The notes under the pieces are model-generated. The model ran no database searches. It was given only the letters and a program-made list of their open reading frames with translations, and was not told where the DNA came from. From contig NZ_CP011270.1 of the NCBI RefSeq assembly GCF_001610835.1, forward strand, positions 2,932,001 through 2,996,000: a stretch of DNA of 64,000 bases. The letters are read 5' to 3'. This DNA comes from Planctomyces sp. SH-PL14 (GTDB taxonomy: Bacteria; Planctomycetota; Planctomycetia; Planctomycetales; Planctomycetaceae). Shown in pieces: positions 35,791 through 43,201 of this stretch (the stretch's first letter is position 1; each line of letters starts with the position of its first letter). Both the position numbers and the translations under genes were made by a program.

Positions 35791-36378
35791 ACGCAACGTT
35801 GGTGCCTCAAGGGGCCACGGCATCGGAGCCGACAGCTCGATAGTCGGGCCGCTTCGGGCGAACCGCGGTCGTTGCGACTTCGGTTCGCCGCGGCCTTCAC
35901 CAAAGGGGCTGCCGGCACGGCGACCGCCGTGCAGATCACGCTTGCCGCCGCGGGCCGTCCGAGACCGACGTTCCGCGGGCATGGTTTGCGCGCTCTCAAA
36001 CCTAGCCGCGAGCGATGAAGTTTCTGTGAATGGAAGATTTTCGATGTAACGCCGGGCCCCGGTCCGCGACATACAGCCGTCCCGCCCGCGAACCACTGAA
36101 CGAAGCTCCTGCCGGGGGCCGATGCCCCGGCTTTCACGAAACCTCAGGGGTGCAGGGTGCGATGAGATTTCGAACGACGGCGCACATTTTTCCTTATTCG
36201 CTCCGACGGTCGCTGAGTCTTATCGCACCCTGCCGGCCCATGCTTTGATTCCCGAGGGCTTCTTAAGGTCTTCTTAGGGCGGGGGCGTGCTCCCGGCGGC
36301 GATCTGACCCGGACCGCGATCTTTCTGTAAGGAATCGGTTTCCGGCGTGTCTAATCCCGTGGATGGGATGGGACGCCG
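35791..36378. other. divergent region between two ECF sigma genes
   Basis: The 588-base region has no supported gene. It contains a strong inverted repeat at 36152-36233 (listed separately). Upstream of the plus-strand sigma gene there are GGAATC at 36331-36336 and GTCTAA at 36349-36354, words typical of ECF promoters, but the 12-base spacing is shorter than usual, so this is only a possible promoter. Confidence 0.4.
36152..36233. repeat. 16-bp inverted repeat with 50-base spacer
   Basis: Left arm 36152-36167 reads GCAGGGTGCGATGAGA, right arm 36218-36233 reads TCTTATCGCACCCTGC. They are complementary at 15 of 16 positions, and the exception would be a G-U pair in RNA. The 82-base unit lies between two divergent sigma genes. 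It may be a small palindromic mobile element, an operator or a terminator. Confidence 0.8.
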
Positions 36379-36897
36379 ATGAATGATGCCGATCACGAAC
36401 AGCTCTTTCGGTCCTGGCTCCGCGATTATCGCGGGATCGTTGCCAAGGTTGCGTCGTCGTTCACGTCGTCGGCCAGCGACCGCGACGATCTGGTTCAGGA
36501 GATCCTCCTTCGTGTCTGGGCGGCGATGCCGACCTATCGGGCGGAGGCCCGGCCCGGGACGTGGATCTATCGGATCGCGCTCAACCGCGCGCTGACGTGG
36601 CGGGATGATGAGTCGCGGAGCCGTTGTCGAAACGTGCCACTCCTCAATCCGGTGGACCCGCGTGAGGCGGGCGAGGGGCCGTCGGAACGGATCGAGCAAC
36701 TCTACGCGGAGATCCGCCGACTCGATGAGATCGACCGGTCGCTGGTGCTGATGTCGCTCGATGGATGCTCCTATCGGGAGATGGCGGAGGTGATGGGGAT
36801 GTCGGAGTCGCATGTCGGCGTGCGGCTGACGCGGGCTCGGAAGACGCTGACGGAACGGTTGGCTCCGTTGCGGGAGGAGGTGGGATATGGACGATGA
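36379..36897 (+). CDS. ECF RNA polymerase sigma factor
   Basis: The 172-residue protein is a compact ECF sigma factor: region 2 has SDRDDLVQEILLRVWAAMPTY and GTWIYRIALNRAL, region 4 has SLVLMSLDGCSYREMAEVMG and SESHVGVRLTRARKTL. It differs from the two other sigma factors in this window, which share a longer planctomycete-type region 2. The gene overlaps the start of a small membrane protein gene by 11 bases, suggesting a sigma/anti-sigma pair. An ECF-like promoter arrangement with short spacing precedes it (36331-36354). Confidence 0.92.
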   Translation: MNDADHEQLFRSWLRDYRGIVAKVASSFTSSASDRDDLVQEILLRVWAAMPTYRAEARPGTWIYRIALNRALTWRDDESRSRCRNVPLLNPVDPREAGEGPSERIEQLYAEIRRLDEIDRSLVLMSLDGCSYREMAEVMGMSESHVGVRLTRARKTLTERLAPLREEVGYGR

Positions 36898-37498
36898 ATC
36901 GCTCGCCGAGCTCTGGGGATCTCAGCCGGTTCCGCCGATGGCCGACGAGGACGCGGTCGTCAAGTCGCTCCGTTCCGCGCATCGGGGGGAGGACCGGCGG
37001 ATGTTGTGGCTCAACGTTCAGGAAGGGGTGCCTTCGCTGCTGCTGTTCTTCTTCTTTGGCGGGGCGGGGCTGTCGGTCCGGTCGGGGAAGTGGGCGTTCC
37101 TGGGGGCGGCGGTGTTGTGTCTGGGGGTCGGGGTGTTTCTGGTCGTCTCGACGCTGCTTCAGCGGCGGCGGGAGGCTCGGTTTGGGGACACGGTGCGGGA
37201 GCAGCTTCAGCGGTCGTTGTCGCAGGTGCGGCATCGGGAGTGGCTGTATCGAAACATTTTCGTGTGGTATCTCCTGCCGGCCGCGTCGGGGTGGGGGATG
37301 GTGGTGTACGTGACGATGTTCCGGGATGGGCCTTCGGTGTTTGCCGTGGTTTATGTGGCGCTGTCGCTGGCGTTTTTTGGCTGGGTGTATCGTCTCAATC
37401 GGCGGGTGGCGACGAGTCGTTACACGCCTCGTCGGCGGGAGTTGGAGGGGCTTCTGGCGACGCTGGATGCGGCGCCTCCGGACGGCCCGGTTCGTTGA
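36887..37498 (+). CDS. small membrane protein, probable anti-sigma partner
   Basis: The 203-residue protein has a cytosolic N terminus of about 45 residues (LAELWGSQPVPPMADEDAVV) and four hydrophobic segments arranged in two pairs (about 48-66 and 70-92; about 122-142 and 148-166), ending with a short basic tail. The gene overlaps the ECF sigma gene by 11 bases, so the products are probably made together. The context and topology suggest an anti-sigma factor, but no ASD/ZAS zinc motif (HxxxCxxC) is visible, so this is inference. A dispersed repeat follows 11 bases after its stop. Confidence 0.75.
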   Translation: MDDESLAELWGSQPVPPMADEDAVVKSLRSAHRGEDRRMLWLNVQEGVPSLLLFFFFGGAGLSVRSGKWAFLGAAVLCLGVGVFLVVSTLLQRRREARFGDTVREQLQRSLSQVRHREWLYRNIFVWYLLPAASGWGMVVYVTMFRDGPSVFAVVYVALSLAFFGWVYRLNRRVATSRYTPRRRELEGLLATLDAAPPDGPVR

Positions 37499-37509
37499 TG
37501 GGCCTCTTC

Positions 37510-37855
37510 GAACGATGTCCTTGCCGGCACGACGTCCATAGCTCAAACCCAACGTGCTACGGCAGCCTGGGGTCAAGGGGGTCTCACCCCCTTGCCGCCG
37601 GAGGCGCTTCCATGAGGAACCGTGGGACACAACGGATGTCCCCTTTGTCGTACCCGCGTTGAGGACTCCCTCAAACTACACCGCTTGCGATGCAATCCCC
37701 GCGGGTTGGTGAGGGGGCATACGACACGTTGTCCGCGGTTGGACACGCGCTCATTCAGACATCTCGCGACGGCCAGGCCTCCGGCGGGCAAAGGGCCAAT
37801 AAAACAACACAGGCCCCTCTGCACTCCCCACCAGGGGCGAGCCCCTGGACCCCGG
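37510..37855 (+). repeat. dispersed hairpin element, copy 7 (full length, long-loop type)
   Basis: Same family as 3910-4230. The left hairpin is intact with TCTCA loop; the right hairpin is the long-loop version (GGGCC, A-rich 14-base loop AATAAAACAACACA, GGCCC). It ends GAGCCCCTGGACCCCGG. It lies between the membrane protein stop (11 bases) and the blaI promoter (about 75 bases), where it could insulate the two units. Confidence 0.92.
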
Positions 37856-37929
37856 CTGGCGAATCTCGTTGGGTTGCGCGATGAATGTCGCGCGCTGCCC
37901 GAACAGGAATCGCGAGGTTCGAATTCTTC

Positions 37930-37979
37930 TTGACAACTTCGACAGCGGAATAGATATTTAGTCAGACAGACTGTCTGAC
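37930..37979 (+). promoter_or_regulatory. blaI promoter with palindromic operator
   Basis: A perfect TTGACA lies at 37930-37935, and an AT-rich -10 zone (TAGATATTTA) at 37951-37960 gives possible hexamers at 15-19 base spacing. Immediately downstream, 37961-37979 is a perfect palindrome, GTCAGACAG-A-CTGTCTGAC. Its place at the expected transcription start, upstream of a BlaI/MecI-type repressor gene, is what autoregulation would need. The half-site CAGACAG differs from the classical staphylococcal TACA/TGTA operator. Confidence 0.8.
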
Positions 37980-38016
37980 ACAGTTTGACAGCACACGCTT
38001 GAACGACATCGGAATC

Positions 38017-38403
38017 ATGAAACTGGATCAGGTCACCGAAACCGAACTCTCCATCCTCCAGGTCCTCTGGAACGGACAGGAAGCGACAACCCGCGAGATC
38101 GCCGAAGCCCTCTACGAAGAAGTGACCGACCCCAAGGTCGCCTCCGTACAGAAGCTCATCGAACGCCTCGAGGCCAAAGGGTGCGTCGAACGCGACCGCA
38201 GCGAACGAGCCCATCGCTTCCGGCCGCTCGTGACGCGGGAAGCGTTCCTCCGCGACCGGCTCCAGGCGATGGCGGACCGGCTGTGCAGCGGTTCGCTCGC
38301 CCCCCTGATGTCGGCCCTTATCGACTCCCAGGATGTCCCGAAGGCGGACCGCCAGAAGCTGCGGTCCCTCGTCGAAAAGCTGTGGCCCGAATCCGGATCC
38401 TGA
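38017..38403 (+). CDS. BlaI/MecI/CopY-family transcriptional repressor
   Basis: The 128-residue protein is a winged-helix repressor: TETELSILQVLWNGQEATTREI (helix 1-2), then KVASVQKLIERLEAKGCVERDRS (recognition helix and wing), followed by a C-terminal dimerisation helix bundle (REAFLRDRLQAMADRLCSG). It would bind as a dimer to the palindrome at 37961-37979 and repress itself and the downstream M56 peptidase gene; proteolytic cleavage by such a peptidase releases repression in the known BlaI/BlaR1 systems. ATG at 38017 is chosen; an in-frame TTG at 37999 is possible. The peptidase gene follows 48 bases later. Confidence 0.92.
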   Translation: MKLDQVTETELSILQVLWNGQEATTREIAEALYEEVTDPKVASVQKLIERLEAKGCVERDRSERAHRFRPLVTREAFLRDRLQAMADRLCSGSLAPLMSALIDSQDVPKADRQKLRSLVEKLWPESGS

Positions 38404-38451
38404 AGCCCGGGGTTCTCCGCGCCTCAATCCCTCGACCCAGGAGTTCCTTCC

Positions 38452-40506
38452 GTGGATCCCTTCCTGCAGATCATTGCGAGCAATGCCCTGATCGCCGCCG
38501 CGCTCGCCGTTCCGGCGGCGCTGGCGACCCGCGCCCGGGTCAACCCGGCAGTCGTCCACGTCCTCTGGCTGCTCGTCCTCGTGAAGCTCTTCACGCCGCC
38601 GGTCCTGCCGGTCCGCGTGCCCTGGCCCGCGGTCGCAGAACGCCCCGCGGCAACTGCCCCGCTTCCGCCGCGGACGCCCCTTGTGGAATCGAGTTCCGCG
38701 GCCCTCCCTGCTCCCGCCTGGTGGGAGCGGCTCTCCGACCTTCCCTGGCAGCGAGTGCTGCTGGCGGTGTGGGGCGTCGGAGGTGTGTTGATGGCAGTCC
38801 GGTACGCCGCACGGATCCATACGGTCCGGCGGTTCCTCCGGCAGGCCGGTCCGGCTCCCGACTTTCTCCGCGAGATGGCGCGTCGGCAAAGCGGTCTGCT
38901 GGGACTGACGACGGTTCCTGATGTGGTCACGCTTCCCTGCTACGTCACGCCGGCGGTCTGGTCGCTCGGAGGACCTCCGCGGGTCGTCTTTCCGTCGGAG
39001 CTCGTCCGCGGGATGGATCGCGACCGGCTCGAAACCCTGATGGCGCATGAACTCGCCCACATCTCCCGGAAGGACCATCTCGTCCGTCTCGTGGAGCTGG
39101 CGGCGACGACCGTCTTCTGGTGGCACCCCGTCGTCTGGTGGGGTCGGACGCAGCTTCGCGAGATGGAGGAGCAGGCGTGCGACGCCCTCGTCCTGCGGAC
39201 GATTTCCCACGGCGCTCGCACCTACGCGCTGGCGCTGATCGAGACCCTCGAATTCCTGAGCTTGAATCCTCGGCCGCTGCCGATTGGTGCGACGGCGGCC
39301 AGTCCCACAGTGTCGTTGGAAAGGAGAATCGAAATGTTGAAGCACGGAGCGAGCCGCCGCGTCACCTGGATGGCGGCGCTGGCTGGAGCCGCGGTGTTCC
39401 TGCCGGCGATGACCGTCGCCCTGGCGGCGGAGTCGAAGCCGACTCTCGAGATCTCGTCCGAGAAGGACGCCGAGGGGCAGCCGAAGCTGAAGGTCGTCAT
39501 CTCGCAACTCTCCCCCGAGGAGCTCAGCCCTCAGCGGTTGGCGGCCCTGATGGAGCTTCTGGAGCAGGATCCCAAGGAGGGGGAGAAGACGACGGCCAAG
39601 TCGGACGGCACGAGAAAGACCCGAACCGCGACCGCCACCCGCACGCCCGACGGGGTCGAGATTCACATCGTGAACCCGGACGCCAAGGGGCCGGAGGGGG
39701 TGATCAACTTCCACGACCCGAATCTCAAGATGTCGGGCGAAGGAGCCCTGTTCCTTCGCGATGGCATCACGCTGAACTTGAAGGACTTCCATGCCGGCGG
39801 CGATTCGATGGGTGTGGTCCGCGGGCTTGTCCTTCATTCGGAAGTCGAGAAAGGAAAGCGGGAGAAAGGAGTCGAGGAGGAGAAGGGGAAAGAGGGAGAC
39901 CCGCCGAAGAAGCGGGTCCTGATTCTGAAAAAGCAGGATGGCGGGACGGTGCAGGTCGAAGCGGACGCGATCGAATTGAAGATCCTGATCGAGCAGGCCG
40001 AGGCGAACGCCAAGCTGGAGGCTCTCAAGGCGGAGAAGTTCAAGGCCGACGCGGCGCAGGTCCGCGAGAAGGCTCTCGAAACGATCAAGATGCGGCGGCT
40101 GGAGGAGGCCAGGAAAGGGGTACCGGCCAAGAAGCTGGCGCCGCCAGAGGAAGAGCGGAAGGGACTTCCAAAGTCTGAAGCGCCGGCCAAAAAGCTGGCG
40201 CCGCCGGAAGAGGAGCGAAAGACGTCTTCGAAGTCCGAAGCCTCCGCGGTTCTCCGCGAGAAGAAGCGGCGGGACACCGAGGCGGCGGTGAAGGAGTTGC
40301 ATGCGACAGCTCAGAAGCTGACCGAGCGGGCGCTGCAGCTGACGGAGGCGATGGAGAAGATGGAAGCCCACGAAGACAAGGCCCATGACCGTCCGCTCGA
40401 GGAGCGACGCAGAGAAGCGGAGATCATCAAGAACCTGGACCTGATGCTGCACGACATCCAGGAACGGGCCAGGGAGATCGAAAAGGACGCCCGGCCGTCG
40501 ATGTGA
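38452..40506 (+). CDS. M56-family (BlaR1-like) membrane metallopeptidase with coiled-coil C terminus
   Basis: The 684-residue protein has N-terminal helices (about 8-25, 33-50 and 101-118), the zinc motif HELAH (199-203) with a distal Glu region EMEEQACD, and a fourth helix at about 305-325. It would cleave the BlaI-type repressor at the membrane on a signal. The periplasmic part is unlike the penicillin-binding domain of BlaR1: residues 328-375 match the acidic protein at 10721-11521, then a Lys/Glu-rich coiled-coil region follows, with a 20-residue tandem repeat. The signal it senses is therefore unknown. GTG start at 38452 with AGGAG about eight bases upstream. Convergent with the molybdate transporter genes. 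Confidence 0.9.
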   Translation: MDPFLQIIASNALIAAALAVPAALATRARVNPAVVHVLWLLVLVKLFTPPVLPVRVPWPAVAERPAATAPLPPRTPLVESSSAALPAPAWWERLSDLPWQRVLLAVWGVGGVLMAVRYAARIHTVRRFLRQAGPAPDFLREMARRQSGLLGLTTVPDVVTLPCYVTPAVWSLGGPPRVVFPSELVRGMDRDRLETLMAHELAHISRKDHLVRLVELAATTVFWWHPVVWWGRTQLREMEEQACDALVLRTISHGARTYALALIETLEFLSLNPRPLPIGATAASPTVSLERRIEMLKHGASRRVTWMAALAGAAVFLPAMTVALAAESKPTLEISSEKDAEGQPKLKVVISQLSPEELSPQRLAALMELLEQDPKEGEKTTAKSDGTRKTRTATATRTPDGVEIHIVNPDAKGPEGVINFHDPNLKMSGEGALFLRDGITLNLKDFHAGGDSMGVVRGLVLHSEVEKGKREKGVEEEKGKEGDPPKKRVLILKKQDGGTVQVEADAIELKILIEQAEANAKLEALKAEKFKADAAQVREKALETIKMRRLEEARKGVPAKKLAPPEEERKGLPKSEAPAKKLAPPEEERKTSSKSEASAVLREKKRRDTEAAVKELHATAQKLTERALQLTEAMEKMEAHEDKAHDRPLEERRREAEIIKNLDLMLHDIQERAREIEKDARPSM
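40120..40239 (+). repeat. 60-bp tandem duplication inside the M56 gene
   Basis: Two in-frame 60-bp units (40120-40179 and 40180-40239) encode the repeated segment PAKKLAPPEEERK plus a Lys/Ser-rich end. The copies differ at several synonymous positions, so the duplication is not recent and the protein sequence seems to have been kept. Confidence 0.9.
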
Positions 40507-40522
40507 ATCGCCGTGGATCAGT

Positions 40523-40615
40523 CTCTCCTCTGTGGACCTTGGGGCGGTCTCGGTTTCTTCTCTCGCTGGCGGAGAGAGGGAGCCGAGGAAAGCCGCGGGG
40601 AGCCACAGAGGAGAG
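40523..40615. terminator. long inverted repeat between convergent genes
   Basis: A perfect 13-bp inverted repeat (CTCTCCTCTGTGG at 40523-40535, CCACAGAGGAGAG at 40603-40615) brackets 67 bases with further short complementarity. It fills the gap between the M56 and modC stop codons. The place fits a bidirectional terminator or a 3'-end protecting structure, though there is no U-tract. Confidence 0.6.
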
Positions 40616-40616
40616 T

Positions 40617-41714
40617 TCATTCCATTCGGTCGATCGGCCGGATCACGGCGGCCGGGACGTCGAAGCGGACGTTGTCGCCGACGGCCACACCGAGCTCCCG
40701 GACGCCCCCTTTGGTCAGCAGGGCGGAGAGTGTGACGGAGGACCGGATCTCGATCCGGGTCATCGGGCCGTCCGATGAGATTCGTTCGATGCGGCCGACA
40801 TGCGCGTTCTCGGCGTCATCCCGCGTCGCGGTCTCCTTCCGGACCCGGACGTCTTCCGCGCGAAAACAGAGATGGACGCTTCGGCTCATCTCTTTTCCAT
40901 CGGCCGCGGAGACGGTCCATCGGACACCGGCGGTGTCGACGGTCAACCGGCGGTCGCGGCGGTCGACGACTGTGCCGGGGAGGATCGTGTCCATCCCGAC
41001 GATCCGGGCGACCTCCACGCTGGAGGGATCCTGAAACACCTCCGGGAGCGGACCGCGCTGGCGGATCGTTCCCTGGTCCATGACGGCGACGTCGTCGCCG
41101 AGGTTGGCTGCTTCGGTCGGATCGTGAGTGACGAGCAGAACGGGGACCTGGTGGCGGACGAGATACCGACGGAGTTCCCCCTGAAGCTCGTTTCGCAACG
41201 GGCCATCCAGCGCCGAGAGGGGCTCGTCGAGGAGCAAGAGCCGCGGACGGCGGATCAGCGTGCGGGCGAGGGCGATCCGCTGCTGCTGGCCTCCTGAGAC
41301 CTGATGCGGGTAGCGGTCCCGCAGGTCGGTCAGATCGAACGACTTCAGCGCTTCCTCCAGGCGGGATTGCCGTTCCGGGGCCGGAAGGCGGGCGATGCCG
41401 AAGGCGACGTTCTCCGCCACGCTCAGATGGGGAAAAAGGGCATACTCCTGGAACATCAGGCCGATGTCGCGCTGCTGCGGCGGGAGCCAGATGCCTCGCT
41501 CGGTGTCGCACCAGGTTTCATCGCCGAACCGGATCGTGCCCGACTCGGGACGCTCGAGCCCCGCCAGGACGCGGAGGAGGGTCGACTTGCCCGCCCCGGA
41601 AGGGCCGAACAGGACCGTCACGTGGAAGGTGTCGATGGGGATCCGCAGGTCCGCTTCGACGACGGGCCCAGCCGGGAAGCGGCGGCGGAAGGTGGCTTCG
41701 AGCTGGCCCGTCAC
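40617..41714 (-). CDS. modC: molybdate ABC transporter ATP-binding protein
   Basis: The 365-residue ATPase has Walker A FGPSGAGKST, Q-loop MFQEYALFPHLSV, signature VSGGQQQR, Walker B LLLLDEPLSALD and the switch VTHD. A C-terminal extension from about residue 240 (VDRRDRRLTVDTAGVRW, SSVTLSALLTKGG) resembles the regulatory MOP/TOBE-like domain of ModC and related importers. With ModA and ModB upstream it would import molybdate or tungstate for molybdenum cofactor enzymes. GTG at 41714 overlaps the modB stop (GTGA). The frame from 41954 upstream lies inside modB. Confidence 0.92.
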   Translation of the reverse strand: MTGQLEATFRRRFPAGPVVEADLRIPIDTFHVTVLFGPSGAGKSTLLRVLAGLERPESGTIRFGDETWCDTERGIWLPPQQRDIGLMFQEYALFPHLSVAENVAFGIARLPAPERQSRLEEALKSFDLTDLRDRYPHQVSGGQQQRIALARTLIRRPRLLLLDEPLSALDGPLRNELQGELRRYLVRHQVPVLLVTHDPTEAANLGDDVAVMDQGTIRQRGPLPEVFQDPSSVEVARIVGMDTILPGTVVDRRDRRLTVDTAGVRWTVSAADGKEMSRSVHLCFRAEDVRVRKETATRDDAENAHVGRIERISSDGPMTRIEIRSSVTLSALLTKGGVRELGVAVGDNVRFDVPAAVIRPIDRME

Positions 41715-42373
41715 GCCGGCATCCTCCGCTGGCCGAGCTTCTGGGCGAGCGACAGCATCCCGATGGCGAAGACCAGGAGGAGCAGCGACGTCCGTCCGGC
41801 CGAGGCGTAGTCCAGGGCTTCGACGTCGTCGTAGATCGCGATCGAGAGGGTGCGGGTGACGCCGGGGATGTTGCCGCCGACCATCAGGACGACGCCGAAC
41901 TCGCCGACCGTGTGGGCGAAGGTCAGGACGAGGCCGCCGAGGATGCCGGGCCACGAGAGGGGGAGGGCGACGCGCCAGAACGTCCGCCAGCCGGATTCAC
42001 CGAGGCACCACGCGGCTTCGACGAGCCGGCGATTCAGCGACTGGAAGGCGGCCAGAAACGGCCGCACGGTGAACGGAAGGTTGCAGAGGAGCGACCCGAC
42101 GAGGATCCCTGGGAAAGAGAACGCGAGCCGCTGTCCCGTGGCGGCCTCATAGGCGGATCCGACCGGGCTGTAGGGGCCGGTCGCTATCAGGACGTAGAAG
42201 CCGACGACCGTCGGCGGGAGGACCAGCGGCAGGGCGACGATCGCTTCGACGAAGAACTTGCCGCGCCACGGCGTCATGGCCAGCCAGTAAGCGAGCGGCA
42301 GCCCGACCGCCGCGAGGATCACGGTGGTCGCGGTTGCCAGTTGGAGCGTCAGCCAGATCGCGGTGAGGTCCAA
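41711..42373 (-). CDS. modB: molybdate ABC transporter permease
   Basis: The 220-residue inner-membrane protein has about five helices and the ModB/CysT-type permease signature around residues 125-160 (AAWCLGESGWRTFWRVALPL followed by SWPGILGG). FVEAIVALPLVLPPTVVGFYVL near the N terminus is typical of ModB. It forms the channel for molybdate with ModC. TTG at 42373 is the probable start: it is three bases after the modA stop and has GGAG about eight bases upstream. Coupled to modC through a GTGA overlap. Confidence 0.92.
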   Translation of the reverse strand: MDLTAIWLTLQLATATTVILAAVGLPLAYWLAMTPWRGKFFVEAIVALPLVLPPTVVGFYVLIATGPYSPVGSAYEAATGQRLAFSFPGILVGSLLCNLPFTVRPFLAAFQSLNRRLVEAAWCLGESGWRTFWRVALPLSWPGILGGLVLTFAHTVGEFGVVLMVGGNIPGVTRTLSIAIYDDVEALDYASAGRTSLLLLVFAIGMLSLAQKLGQRRMPA

Positions 42374-42376
42374 CGC

Positions 42377-43201
42377 TCACTCTCCCGGCGCGTGGAAGCC
42401 GAAGTGGGACAGGGCGGCCCGACCTCGTTCGCTGAGGAGATGGTCGCGGAGCCGCTCCGCCGCCGATCGGTCCGCGGCCCAGTTGAGAATGACGCCCCCC
42501 TGCCGGATCGGCTGGTAGGCCGAGGGGGGGAGGATCCAGTACCGCCCCTTTTCGCTCAGGGCGGGGGCCAGGGCGAGCGAAAGGGCGAGGACTCCGATGT
42601 CGGCTCCGCCGGATTCGACGAACTGCGCCGTCTGGGCGATGTTCTCCCCCAGGACGAGTTTGGGCTCGATCTCCGTGTACAGGTCCAGGGACTTGAGGGC
42701 CTGCTGGGCGGCCCGGCCGTAGGGGGCGTGCTCAGGGTTTGCGATTGCGACCTTCCGGACCGAGGGATCGAGGACCGCTTTGGCTCCCGCCTCTTCGAGA
42801 TTGATCGGAGAGTCGTTCCGGACCCACAGGACAATCTGGCCGTCCGCGTAGTGGAACTCCGAACCCGCGGCGGCGTGTCCCTGCTCGATCAGCTTTTGCG
42901 GGTAGGCGATGTCGGCGGAGAGGAAGAGGTCGAAGGGGGCCTTGTTCGACAACTGGGCGAAGAACTTGCCCGAGGCGCCGTAGGTGACGGTCACCTTGGT
43001 CCCAGGGGAGGCCTTCTCGAAGTCCCGGACGAGTTCGTCGAACGCGAACTTCAGATCGGACGCGGCGGCGACGGAGACGGTCGACGTTCCTTTGGGACTG
43101 GCGTCCGTGGCTGGCGGTGCGGGTTTGGCCGGGGCTTCGGGGCGACAGCCGGCGAGGCTGACGAGGACCAGAAGCAAGAGACCGCTCAATCGGATGTTCA
43201 T
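42377..43201 (-). CDS. modA: molybdate-binding lipoprotein
   Basis: The 274-residue substrate-binding lipoprotein has a signal peptide and lipobox (VLVSLAGC, Cys19). Mature sequence features of ModA are VSVAAASDLKFAFDELV, VTYGASGKFFAQ, PFDLFLSAD, GQIVLWVRNDS, VAIANPEHAPYGRAA and the C-terminal LPPSAYQPIRQGGVIL. The ligand-contacting residues Ser (AASD), Ser (GASG) and Ala-Pro-Tyr are in place, consistent with molybdate/tungstate. ATG at 43201 overlaps the stop of the regulator gene (ATGA). The longer frame from 43915 is spurious. Confidence 0.95.
   Translation of the reverse strand: MNIRLSGLLLLVLVSLAGCRPEAPAKPAPPATDASPKGTSTVSVAAASDLKFAFDELVRDFEKASPGTKVTVTYGASGKFFAQLSNKAPFDLFLSADIAYPQKLIEQGHAAAGSEFHYADGQIVLWVRNDSPINLEEAGAKAVLDPSVRKVAIANPEHAPYGRAAQQALKSLDLYTEIEPKLVLGENIAQTAQFVESGGADIGVLALSLALAPALSEKGRYWILPPSAYQPIRQGGVILNWAADRSAAERLRDHLLSERGRAALSHFGFHAPGE

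Noticed and set aside
36331-36354. ECF-type promoter GGAATC / GTCTAA before the sigma gene at 36379
   Set aside because: Both words fit, but the 12-base spacing is too short for known ECF promoters, so it is noted only as a possibility and not listed as a feature.
37573-40620. Minus-strand open frame of about 1000 codons opposite blaI, the M56 gene and repeat copy 7
   Set aside because: Antisense shadow with Arg/His/Leu-rich translation; it also runs through a dispersed repeat and a mapped promoter/operator.
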